Program-made: the position numbers and the translations under genes
Notes under the pieces: generated by a model
Told to the model about the DNA's origin: nothing
Seen by the model: only the letters and a program-made list of their open reading frames with translations
The model's database searches: none
Shown here: positions 45,329 to 52,087 of the stretch, in pieces
How the letters are laid out: each line of letters starts with the position of its first letter
Position numbering within the stretch: the stretch's first letter is position 1
NCBI GenBank assembly: GCA_030064755.1
Contig: JASJEH010000008.1
Coordinates: 1-52,087 of the forward strand
Origin: Methyloceanibacter sp.
GTDB taxonomy: Bacteria; Pseudomonadota; Alphaproteobacteria; Rhizobiales; Methyloligellaceae
Length of the DNA stretch: 52,087 nucleotides
Direction of reading: 5' to 3'

Positions 45329-46711
45329 ATGGCAAAACCCTCCAAAGCCTATGTCTGCCAATCGTGTGGCGCCGTCGCCGCGCGTTGGTCCGGCAAATGC
45401 GCGGCCTGCGGCGCCTGGAACTCTCTCGTCGAAGAAGCGTCGACGCCCACCCAAAGTCCCGCGCTTGTCGCCATCAAGGGCGGCAAAGGCCGGCAGGCAA
45501 AGTTCGAGACGCTGGATGCCAAGACGGAAGATGCCCCGAGGCTGAAGACCGGCATCGCAGAATTGGATCGCGTCTTGGGCGGCGGCCTGGTGCCCGGGGC
45601 AGCTGTCCTCGTTGGTGGCGATCCAGGCATCGGCAAGTCCACGCTCCTGCTGCAAACCGCTGCACAGCTCGCGCAGGACGGAGCGCCCGTCATCTACCTC
45701 TCCGGCGAGGAAGCCACCGCTCAAGTGCGGATGCGGGCTGGCCGCCTCGGCGTTGCCGGTGCGCCCGTAGCGCTCGGCACCGAGACCAATGTCGCCAACA
45801 TTATCGCTACGCTGAGCAGCGGGCCGCCCCCTGCCCTTGTCATTATCGATTCGGTGCAAACCCTATGGTCTGAAGGCATCGAGTCAGCGCCCGGCACGAT
45901 TTCGCAGCTCCGTGGCTGCTCTGCGGCTCTCATCAGCTACGCGAAAGCCAGCGGCACGACTCTCGTCCTCGTCGGTCACGTGACGAAGGACGGCCAAATC
46001 GCTGGCCCCAAAGTCATCGAGCACATGGTCGATACGGTCTTGTACTTCGAAGGGCTCAGCGGCCATCAGTTCCGCATCCTGCGATCGGTAAAGAACCGCT
46101 TTGGGCCTACCGACGAAATCGGCGTTTTCGAGATGCGCCTTGAGGGCCTCCGCGAGGTGGAGAATCCTTCAGCGCTCTTTCTCAATGACGCGGACCGGGG
46201 CTCGCCCGGAACGGCGGTCTTCGCTGGCATGGAGGGCACGCGGCCAATCCTTGTCGAGATCCAGGGGCTCGTCGCCCAAAGCGTCCTCGGAACGCCGCGC
46301 CGCGCCGTGGTCGGTTGGGATCAGAATCGCTTGTCGATGCTGCTGGCGGTCTTGGAAGCGCGGTGTGGCGTACGGCTCGGCGGCCACGACGTCTACCTCA
46401 ACGTGGCGGGTGGGCTCCGGCTCAATGAACCTGCCGCCGATCTCGCCGCCGCTGCGGCGCTTCTATCGTCTTTCACAGGGCGCGCGGCTCCCGAGGACAC
46501 GGTTTACTTTGGCGAGGTTAGCCTCACTGGCGCCGTTCGGGCCGTGGGGCACACTGATCAGCGCCTGAAGGAGTCTGCAAAGCTGGGCTTCGTCCAGGCC
46601 GTAGCCCCGTCTGGCAAAAGCCCGGCCGGCCATGATGCCGCCGGCATCGCGCTCAACCCCGTCTCCCAACTCGAAGAACTCGTGACCTGGTTCGCGCTAC
46701 CTGAGGGATAG
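45329..46711 (+). CDS. radA: DNA repair protein RadA
   Basis: RadA (Sms) is a RecA-like motor that helps process recombination intermediates. The 460-residue protein has an N-terminal zinc finger with Cys10, Cys13, Cys24 and Cys27 (CQSCGAVAARWSGKCAAC), the ATPase core with Walker A GDPGIGKS (97-104), the KNRFG motif unique to RadA (in SVKNRFGPTDEIGVFEM), and a C-terminal Lon-like domain (LNVAGGLRLNEPAADLAAAAALLSS). Length is normal. It starts 27 bases after alr. Confidence 0.97.
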   Translation: MAKPSKAYVCQSCGAVAARWSGKCAACGAWNSLVEEASTPTQSPALVAIKGGKGRQAKFETLDAKTEDAPRLKTGIAELDRVLGGGLVPGAAVLVGGDPGIGKSTLLLQTAAQLAQDGAPVIYLSGEEATAQVRMRAGRLGVAGAPVALGTETNVANIIATLSSGPPPALVIIDSVQTLWSEGIESAPGTISQLRGCSAALISYAKASGTTLVLVGHVTKDGQIAGPKVIEHMVDTVLYFEGLSGHQFRILRSVKNRFGPTDEIGVFEMRLEGLREVENPSALFLNDADRGSPGTAVFAGMEGTRPILVEIQGLVAQSVLGTPRRAVVGWDQNRLSMLLAVLEARCGVRLGGHDVYLNVAGGLRLNEPAADLAAAAALLSSFTGRAAPEDTVYFGEVSLTGAVRAVGHTDQRLKESAKLGFVQAVAPSGKSPAGHDAAGIALNPVSQLEELVTWFALPEG

Positions 46712-46844
46712 AGGGCTAAGGGTTGAGCTTCGGTCGATTGCGACGAAGTGTGACCCCCAAGTCATTGCATAACCGGGCCCATTCGTGCTTCATCCGCGAG
46801 AATCGTGATAAAACAGCGTCAATCGTCCGAGGGAGCGCCGTGGC

Positions 46845-47387
46845 ATGCCAATCTCCTGGCTCGATATCATTTTGATCGTCATCATGCTTATCTCGGGTTT
46901 CCTCGCCATGGTGCGCGGATTCACTCGCGAGGTGCTGTCGATCTTCTCGTGGGCCATGGCTGCCGTCGCCGCCCTTTACTTCACCCCGCGCTATTACGAA
47001 GTTCTCTCGCCCTACATCGACAACCCGAGCATCGCGCAGATCGCCTTCGCGGCTGCCGTGTTTATCATCACGCTGATCGTCGTAAGCCTCATCACCTTCC
47101 GCATCTCCGACAAGGTGCTCGATAGCCGGGTCGGCGCGCTAGACCGGTCGCTCGGGTTTGTCTTCGGCTTGGCCCGCGGCTTCTTGCTCGTGGCCATCGT
47201 ATTCATTCTCTTCACCGCGCTTGCCAGGGATCAGCCAGACTGGGTCCGCAACGCGCGCTCCTATCCTGTTCTGTTACAAACCCAAAAGGCGATTGAATCG
47301 CTACTGCCCACCAATCCGGAGGAGTTCATTCCAAAACCGGAAGAAGAAGGCACCGAGGCGGGAACCGATGGCGCTCCGGCGCAGTGA
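46845..47387 (+). CDS. cvpA: CvpA-family membrane protein
   Basis: A 180-residue membrane protein of the CvpA family, named after its requirement for colicin V production in E. coli; its physiological role is unclear and may concern envelope integrity. The start MPISWLDIILIVIMLISGFLAMVRG matches the family N-terminus, with GAGGGAG 10 bases upstream. Four membrane helices are visible: about 4-22, 30-48, 65-90 and 100-122, with SRVGALDRSLGFVFGLARGFLLV as a conserved stretch. The C-terminus is a short acidic soluble tail. It precedes purF, as in E. coli and many proteobacteria. Confidence 0.92.
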   Translation: MPISWLDIILIVIMLISGFLAMVRGFTREVLSIFSWAMAAVAALYFTPRYYEVLSPYIDNPSIAQIAFAAAVFIITLIVVSLITFRISDKVLDSRVGALDRSLGFVFGLARGFLLVAIVFILFTALARDQPDWVRNARSYPVLLQTQKAIESLLPTNPEEFIPKPEEEGTEAGTDGAPAQ

Positions 47388-47439
47388 GGCGCGCCGCTTT
47401 AGGCACGTTCTTGCGGCATTAGTAACCAGTTGCGTGGCA

Positions 47440-47467
47440 TTGAAGCTCCAGACGGGGCGACTATTTA
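47440..47467 (+). promoter_or_regulatory. Candidate purF promoter
   Basis: TTGAAG (47440-47445), a 16-base spacer and TATTTA (47462-47467) resemble a sigma-70 promoter just before purF. If it is real, the transcript would begin near 47474 and translation would have to use a later GTG (47483 or 47489) in place of the ATG at 47471. GGAAAGG at 47473-47479 would suit the GTG at 47489. Confidence 0.35.
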
Positions 47468-47470
47468 TTG

Positions 47471-48964
47471 ATGGAAAGGCCCGTGCCCGTGACAGATAAA
47501 CTCGATCAAGCGACACCACTTCAGTGGCTTGAGGACGACCGGCTCCACGAAGAGTGTGGGGTTTTCGGCATCTTCAACCATCCCGACGCCGCCGCGCTGA
47601 CAGCGCTGGGCCTGCACGCGCTCCAGCATCGTGGCCAGGAAGCCGCCGGGATTGTGAGCTTTGATGGCGAGCACTTCCATACCGAGCGCCGGATGGGTCT
47701 TGTAGGCGACCACTTCACCTCACGCCCCGTCATCGATCGCTTGAAGGGCGACATGGCGGTTGGTCATGTGCGCTACTCCACCACGGGCGATGCGGTAATG
47801 CGCAACGTCCAGCCACTGTTTGTCGATCTTGAGTCCGGCGGCTTCACGCTCTGCCACAACGGCAATCTGACCAATGCGCTCACCTTGCGCGAGAACCTGA
47901 TCAGCAAGGGCGCCATCTGTCAGTCGACCACAGACACGGAAGTCCTCCTCCACCTCGTCGCCCGAAGTGAGAAACGGAGTTTCGTGGAGCGTTTCATTGA
48001 GGCGCTACTCCAAGTCGAGGGCGCCTATGCCTTTGTGGGCATGACCAACAAGAAGCTTATCGGCGCACGCGACCCGTATGGCATTCGTCCGCTCGTTCTA
48101 GGCCGTCTTGGCGATGCCTGGGTGCTCGCCTCCGAAACCTGTGCGCTTGACATTATCGGCGCGGAGTTTGTCCGCGAGGTCGAGAACGGCGAAGTCATTA
48201 TTGCCACCCGGGATGGGCTTGAGAGTCATCGTTTTGTCCCGAAGAACCCGGCCCGGCTCTGCATCTTCGAGTACATCTATTTCGCTCGCCCGGACTCAAT
48301 CATCGACGGCCGCTCCGTCTACGACGTGCGCAAAGCCATGGGCAGGCAGCTCGCACGCGAAGCGCCCACGAATGCGGATCTCGTGGTCCCCATTCCGGAT
48401 AGCGGCGTACCGGCGGCCATCGGCTATGCGCAAGAATCCGGCCTGCCCTTCGAATTCGGGATTATCCGGAACCACTATGTAGGGCGGACCTTTATTGAGC
48501 CGGAGCAGCAGATCCGCAAACTCGGCGTTAAGCTGAAACACAGCGCCAACGAGCTTCAGGTTAAAGGCAAACGCATCGTGCTGATCGACGACAGCGTGGT
48601 CCGAGGCACCACCTCCGTAAAGATCGTCCAGATGATGCGAGAGGCCGGCGCTAAAGAAGTCCATATGAGGATCTCCAGTCCGCCGATCACCCATCCCGAC
48701 TTTTACGGCATCGATACGCCGAACCAGGAGAAGCTTCTGGCGGCAAACCGCACACTCGAAGAGATGCGTGAGTTCATGGACGCGGACTCGCTCGCCTTTA
48801 TCTCCGTCGACGGCATTTATCGCGCCATGGGCTTTGACGGCCGCGACGACGACAATCCTCAGTTCACTGACCACTGCTTTACTGGCGAATACCCAACGCG
48901 TCTACGCGACCGCGAAGGGCCACCGCAGCAAAAGCAGCTCTCCTTCCTTGCCGAGGTCGGTTGA
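47471..48964 (+). CDS. purF: Amidophosphoribosyltransferase
   Basis: First enzyme of purine synthesis: PRPP and glutamine to phosphoribosylamine. From ATG 47471 the protein has 497 residues. The N-terminal glutaminase nucleophile is Cys29 in EECGVFGIF, meaning a propeptide is removed; HALQHRGQEAAGI, VGHVRYSTTGD and HNGNLTN follow. The C-terminal phosphoribosyltransferase has the PRPP loop IVLIDDSVVRGTTSVKIVQ and DVRKAMGRQLA. Alternative GTG starts at 47483 and 47489 would shorten the propeptide. It follows cvpA (83 bases) and overlaps the next gene (TTGA). Confidence 0.96.
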   Translation: MERPVPVTDKLDQATPLQWLEDDRLHEECGVFGIFNHPDAAALTALGLHALQHRGQEAAGIVSFDGEHFHTERRMGLVGDHFTSRPVIDRLKGDMAVGHVRYSTTGDAVMRNVQPLFVDLESGGFTLCHNGNLTNALTLRENLISKGAICQSTTDTEVLLHLVARSEKRSFVERFIEALLQVEGAYAFVGMTNKKLIGARDPYGIRPLVLGRLGDAWVLASETCALDIIGAEFVREVENGEVIIATRDGLESHRFVPKNPARLCIFEYIYFARPDSIIDGRSVYDVRKAMGRQLAREAPTNADLVVPIPDSGVPAAIGYAQESGLPFEFGIIRNHYVGRTFIEPEQQIRKLGVKLKHSANELQVKGKRIVLIDDSVVRGTTSVKIVQMMREAGAKEVHMRISSPPITHPDFYGIDTPNQEKLLAANRTLEEMREFMDADSLAFISVDGIYRAMGFDGRDDDNPQFTDHCFTGEYPTRLRDREGPPQQKQLSFLAEVG

Positions 48965-49674
48965 CCGGTACCCGTTTCAAAGACCGCATCGCCCTAATCA
49001 CCGGCGCCTCTCGGGGCATTGGGCGCGCCACGGCCAAGCTCCTCGCGGCCGAGGGTGCCCATGTGCTCTTGATCGGCCGAAGTCAGAAAACGCTCGAAGC
49101 CGTCGACGATGAGATCACAGCATCGGGCGGCAAGGCAACGCTGATCCCGCTTGATCTTGAGGATGGCGCCGCGATCGACCCGCTCGGCCCCTCGCTCTAT
49201 GAGCGTTTCGGACGCCTGGATATCTTCGTCGGCAACGCCGGCATGCTTGGGGGTCTTCGTCCCCTCAACCACATTCCGTCGGAGACGTGGGACAAGGTTC
49301 TGGCCGTCAACCTCACGGCCAACTGGCGGCTGATCCGCACCCTCGATCCCTTGCTGCGCCTATCGGATGCGGGCCGCGTCGTCTTCGTCACGTCTTCGCG
49401 TGTGGCCGCGCAAGGCCGACCCTATTGGGCGCCCTACTCGGTCTCGAAAGCGGGCTTGGAAACGCTGGCGAAAACCTATGCCAATGAGGCGGCAGACAGC
49501 CCGATCAAAGTCAATCTGGTCGACCCACGCGCGACGGCGACAAAGATGCGCGCCGAAGCCTTTCCGGGCGAGGACCCTGACACGATCAAAAGCCCTGAGA
49601 AGGTCGCCGAGGTTATTGCTGAGCTCTGCCTGCCGAGCGTCACGGAAACGGGACAGACGATCGAGGTCGGCTGA
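48961..49674 (+). CDS. SDR-family oxidoreductase
   Basis: A 237-residue short-chain dehydrogenase. TTG 48961 overlaps the purF stop, with GAGG just before; this is the only start before the Rossmann strand RIALITGASRGIGRATAKLL (cofactor loop 14-21). The catalytic Ser145/146, Tyr159 and Lys163 are in VTSSRVAAQGRPYWAPYSVSKAG. An NAG motif (GNAGMLGG) is present. It resembles YciK-like or generic SDR proteins that follow purF in many Hyphomicrobiales; the substrate is not known. Lengths of loop segments are typical, and the C-terminus lacks the usual GG ending of FabG. Confidence 0.92.
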   Translation: MTGTRFKDRIALITGASRGIGRATAKLLAAEGAHVLLIGRSQKTLEAVDDEITASGGKATLIPLDLEDGAAIDPLGPSLYERFGRLDIFVGNAGMLGGLRPLNHIPSETWDKVLAVNLTANWRLIRTLDPLLRLSDAGRVVFVTSSRVAAQGRPYWAPYSVSKAGLETLAKTYANEAADSPIKVNLVDPRATATKMRAEAFPGEDPDTIKSPEKVAEVIAELCLPSVTETGQTIEVG

Positions 49675-49698
49675 CGAAAAGTCTCGCCAGATCAAAAC

Positions 49699-50496
49699 TT
49701 AATCTGTGGCGATGACCATTCCATCGTAGGCCGGTTCGATACCCTCGGGCAGCTGACCCTTCAGCGTTTCGTAGTCGAGATCCACATGCATATGGGTGAA
49801 GATAGCGCGCTTCGGCTCCATGCGCCTCACCCAGCGTACGGCCTGGTCTACGCTGAGATGACTGGGATGGCCGGTGTAGCGGAGCGCGTCGAGAATCCAA
49901 ACATCGAGCCCTTCGAGCGCCGCAAGAGACTCTTCCGGAAAGTCGCTCACGTCCGGTGAATAGGCCAGCCCGCCAAACCGATAGCCCAGCGAGTCGGTGG
50001 AACCATGCCGCTGCAGGAAAGGCAGCACCTCAATAGGGCCACCCGGGCCCTCGATGACGACGCGCTGGCCTGGTTCGATCTCATTCCCGTTGAGCACCGG
50101 CGGATACTCGCTGCCAGGCGGCGTCTCGAAACAATAGTCGAAACGTTGGCGCAGAACCTCGCCCACTTCTTTCAGATAGTAGACGTCCACACGGCGACGC
50201 GCGTTGTAGGCCACCATGCGCAAGTCGTCGATGCCGTGGACGTGGTCCGCATGGTCATGGGTGTACAGAACCCCGTCGAGCAGGCCCACATCCGCATCGT
50301 TCAGCTGTTCGCGAAGATCCGGAGACGTGTCCACCAGCACGCGCGTGACGCCATCCTGCCCTTCCCGCTCGACCAAAAGCGCACAACGTCGGCGGCGGTT
50401 CTTGGGGTTCGATGGATCACAGGCGCCCCATTGGTTGCCGATGCGAGGGACGCCGCCAGAGGTCCCGCAGCCCAGAATGGTCGCCTTCAAGCTCAT
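49699..50496 (-). CDS. MBL-fold metallo-hydrolase, PhnP-like
   Basis: A 265-residue metallo-beta-lactamase-fold hydrolase. It has the opening ATILGCGTSGGVPRIGNQWG, the metal-binding HDHADH (80-85), SPDVSDFPEE, and a late THMHVD. The closest families are PhnP (phosphodiesterase for cyclic ribose phosphates in the phosphonate pathway) and related proteins that follow tatD in many alphaproteobacteria; no phn genes are near, so a phosphonate role is not implied. The start overlaps the tatD stop by 4 bases, so the two are co-translated. Confidence 0.9.
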   Translation of the reverse strand: MSLKATILGCGTSGGVPRIGNQWGACDPSNPKNRRRRCALLVEREGQDGVTRVLVDTSPDLREQLNDADVGLLDGVLYTHDHADHVHGIDDLRMVAYNARRRVDVYYLKEVGEVLRQRFDYCFETPPGSEYPPVLNGNEIEPGQRVVIEGPGGPIEVLPFLQRHGSTDSLGYRFGGLAYSPDVSDFPEESLAALEGLDVWILDALRYTGHPSHLSVDQAVRWVRRMEPKRAIFTHMHVDLDYETLKGQLPEGIEPAYDGMVIATD

Positions 50497-51299
50497 GCGG
50501 CGTCTGGATGCTCTTTCAGAGCCGTGCGGGGCACTTTCATGAAGAGCCTGAAGAAATTATCGGTCGTCAGCTGCTGAAAGTCGTTGATGTTCAGCCCGCG
50601 AACCACGGCGAGATGCTCCGCCGTCTTGGCCACGTAAGCTGGCTCATTGGTTTTGCCGCGGAATGGTTCGGGCGCGAGATACGGCGCATCTGTCTCGACG
50701 AGCAGGCGGTCCGCCGGGACCGACGCCGCGATCTTGCGGAGCTCAGCCGCCTTCTTGAAGGTCACGACACCCGAGAACGAGACGTAACCGCCGAGCGCCA
50801 AGCCCCGCCGCGCGAGCTCTTCCCCACTTGTGAAGCAGTGCAGGATAAAGGGAAACGCGCCCTTAGCGCTCTCCTCTTCCAGAATTGCCGCCATGTCCTC
50901 ATCGGCCTCGCGCGAATGAATGACGAGCGGCAGGCCCGTCTCGCGTGCGGCGGCGATATGAACGCGGAAGCTCTTTGCTTGCTGGTCGCGCGGTGAATAG
51001 TCGTAGTGATAGTCGAGCCCCGCCTCCCCGATCGCAACGACCTTCGGGTGCTGTGCAATCTCGAGCAGATCTTCGAGGCTCACATCCTGCTCTTCGGCTG
51101 CATTGTGAGGATGGGTCCCGACGGAGCAGAAGACGTTGTCATGGGCCTCGATGATCCCCTTCAACTCATCGAATTTCGCGACGCGGGTCGAGATCGTCAC
51201 CATGAGACCCACCCCAGCGTTCTGGGCCCGCGCGAGCAACCCCGGTAAGTCCTGCTTGAGCTGCGGAAAATCGAGATGGCAGTGACTATCGATCAGCAT
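50493..51299 (-). CDS. tatD: TatD-family metal-dependent hydrolase
   Basis: A 268-residue TIM-barrel hydrolase, probably a 3'-to-5' deoxyribonuclease like E. coli YcfH or TatD. The N-terminal IDSHCHLDF gives the first metal histidines; GEAGLDYHYDYSPRDQQ, PLVIHSREAD, HCFTSGEELARR and VETDAPYLAPEPFRG are the other family motifs. ATG 51299 is used; an in-frame GTG one codon earlier is possible. In related genomes tatD and the MBL gene follow tmk, holB and metG; here the upstream neighbour is a divergent gene, so that cluster is broken. The 176 bases upstream contain nothing I can name. Confidence 0.95.
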   Translation of the reverse strand: MLIDSHCHLDFPQLKQDLPGLLARAQNAGVGLMVTISTRVAKFDELKGIIEAHDNVFCSVGTHPHNAAEEQDVSLEDLLEIAQHPKVVAIGEAGLDYHYDYSPRDQQAKSFRVHIAAARETGLPLVIHSREADEDMAAILEEESAKGAFPFILHCFTSGEELARRGLALGGYVSFSGVVTFKKAAELRKIAASVPADRLLVETDAPYLAPEPFRGKTNEPAYVAKTAEHLAVVRGLNINDFQQLTTDNFFRLFMKVPRTALKEHPDAA

Positions 51300-51475
51300 C
51301 ACGGAAAGATGAAATGTCCTTAAGGTTCAATCTGCTAGGCTCCCGCGCAAGGGGCCCTGATTCGAACCTTTGTGCAGTACTTTGGCCACCGAAACAAGCT
51401 AGTGAGAGAAGCCCACCAAACGAAAGCGTGGCGCAGGTCGCATCATCCGAGACCAAGCGTCAGCACAAAACGCGA

Positions 51476-51826
51476 ATGCCCATCCTAACCGCCATGTCCA
51501 GACCGATGCAGAAGTTTCATTTCACCACCGGGTTGGCCGTCGCAATCGCCGCGAGCTTCGTCCTCGGGCTCTCCACGGCGACTGCTCAGGCAGGATGCAG
51601 CAAACGTGTTCATGTCTATAGCGCCTCATGGTGCGGAACCTGCCGGCGCCTACGCAACTATCTCGACCTGAGCGGCATCAGCTACACCCTGCTGGATGCG
51701 GACAATCCCCGCGTCAAGGCAGATATGCGCGCGCGGTTTCGTAGTGTTGCCGTCCCGCATATGCTGGTTGGCCGGCACGCCATCCGCGGCCTCAACACCG
51801 AAAAAATCCGGCAATACTGCCGCTAG
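51476..51826 (+). CDS. Exported glutaredoxin-like thiol protein
   Basis: From ATG 51476 the protein has 116 residues (ATG 51494 and 51506 are alternatives). It starts with a basic segment, a hydrophobic core (FTTGLAVAIAASFVLGLSTATA) and a likely signal-peptidase I site after AQA, so the mature protein would begin near residue 40 in the periplasm. The rest is a glutaredoxin/thioredoxin fold: VHVYSASWCGTCRRLRNYLDL with the redox pair Cys53-Gly-Thr-Cys56, then VAVPHMLVGRHAIRGL with the cis-proline before the loop. A Cys lies at each end of the mature chain. It could be a periplasmic thiol reductant or a thioredoxin-like chaperone; the partner is unknown. A small membrane gene follows 12 bases later. 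Confidence 0.8.
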   Translation: MPILTAMSRPMQKFHFTTGLAVAIAASFVLGLSTATAQAGCSKRVHVYSASWCGTCRRLRNYLDLSGISYTLLDADNPRVKADMRARFRSVAVPHMLVGRHAIRGLNTEKIRQYCR

Positions 51827-51838
51827 GAGCAACTCTTT

Positions 51839-51973
51839 ATGAAAACCGCGACCGAATACGGAACCGAATTCGCCGATGCGCGTTTACCGGCTATGACACT
51901 TGCACTCGCGTTTGCCGGGACCCTGATCTTCGCGGTTCTCGTCTCGGCCTTCTTCGACAGCGTCAGCAACTAG
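51839..51973 (+). CDS. 44-residue single-pass membrane protein
   Basis: This small gene was read directly from the sequence. ATG 51839 has AGGAG at 51825-51829, 9 bases upstream and straddling the stop of the preceding gene, so it is probably translated as a partner. The 44-residue product has a hydrophilic N-terminus (MKTATEYGTEFADARLP), one hydrophobic segment at about residues 19-37 (MTLALAFAGTLIFAVLVSA), and a short FFDSVSN end. No family is recognised. It may anchor or regulate the thiol protein; without homologues this is only a guess. Confidence 0.7.
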   Translation: MKTATEYGTEFADARLPAMTLALAFAGTLIFAVLVSAFFDSVSN

Positions 51974-52041
51974 GTTAGCTGGCTCCTAATTGAGTGACCG
52001 CAAGACTAGTGCCTTCTTGGCTTCAGCCTTGCGTGCAGCGC

Positions 52042-52079
52042 GTCCTAGGTGATTCTGCGGCGTGAACGCAGCCTGGGAC
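52042..52079 (+). terminator. Bulged hairpin at the window end
   Basis: GTCCTAGG (52042-52049) pairs with CCTGGGAC (52072-52079; one G-T pair), and an inner CTGCG (52055-52059) pairs with CGCAG (52067-52071). The result is a long bulged hairpin 69 bases after the small membrane gene. It may terminate that transcript or belong to a structured RNA that runs past the window. Confidence 0.35.
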
Positions 52080-52087
52080 CAAACCGA

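Noticed and set aside
51590..51600. Lipobox in the glutaredoxin-like protein (QAGC)
   Set aside because: The -3 residue is Gln, where lipoproteins need Leu or similar. AQA before Gly fits a signal-peptidase I site better.
51974..52087. tRNA or other stable RNA at the window end
   Set aside because: The hairpin at 52042-52079 has no cloverleaf companions, no acceptor stem or TPsiC-type arm, and the window ends too soon.

Overview
The window is a GC-rich chromosomal segment of an alphaproteobacterium, most likely of the order Hyphomicrobiales (Rhizobiales). This rests on gene families and order: eno-ftsB-pdhA-pdhB-pdhC-lpd-lipA-coq10-pncC-ispDF, then ntrB-ntrC-ntrY-ntrX-hfq-hflX-mazG, then lptF-lptG-lptD-surA-pdxA-rsmA; a fused IspDF; an E1-beta subunit with its own lipoyl domain; and a NtrY/NtrX pair next to NtrB/NtrC. 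No species can be named from sequence alone. Almost everything is housekeeping; there is no CRISPR array, insertion sequence, prophage, rRNA or tRNA that I can see.

Layout. 1-1.2 kb: the end of an autotransporter-type gene, a REP-like palindromic element, and queC on the minus strand. 1.3-11.96 kb (plus): eno, ftsB, the pyruvate dehydrogenase operon (pdhA, pdhB, an unknown gene, pdhC, two acetyltransferase paralogues, lpd), two small GlsB/YeaQ membrane proteins, lipA and a Coq10/RatA-like gene. 11.97-13.6 kb (minus): ispDF and pncC. 13.8-22.3 kb (plus): ntrBC, ntrYX, hfq, hflX. 22.3-24.9 kb (minus): mazG, pepA. 25.1-32.7 kb (plus): lptF, lptG, lptD, surA, pdxA, rsmA. 32.7-39.6 kb (minus): fabD, fabG, acpP, fabF, mltG, yicC, gmk. 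39.9-49.7 kb (plus): rpsF, rpsR, a DUF2232-like membrane protein, rplI, dnaB, alr, radA, cvpA, purF and an SDR gene. 49.7-51.3 kb (minus): tatD and a PhnP-like hydrolase. 51.5-52.0 kb (plus): an exported glutaredoxin-like protein and a 44-residue membrane peptide.

The genes group by function: pyruvate to acetyl-CoA (enolase, PDH, lipoate synthesis), nitrogen sensing (NtrBC/NtrYX) with the RNA chaperone Hfq, lipopolysaccharide export and outer-membrane assembly (LptF/G/D, SurA), fatty-acid synthesis (FabD/G/F, ACP), and translation/replication (S6, S18, L9, DnaB, RadA).

The most unusual observation is in the pdh operon. The E2 (PdhC) has a subunit-binding domain and an intact catalytic domain but no lipoyl domain; the only lipoyl domain visible in the operon is on E1-beta (PdhB). 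The operon also carries a translationally coupled acidic protein of unknown function between pdhB and pdhC, and two tandem GNAT acetyltransferases coupled to lpd, one with an altered acetyl-CoA-binding motif. Many genes here appear to start with TTG or GTG, often placed by a good Shine-Dalgarno or an overlapping stop codon.
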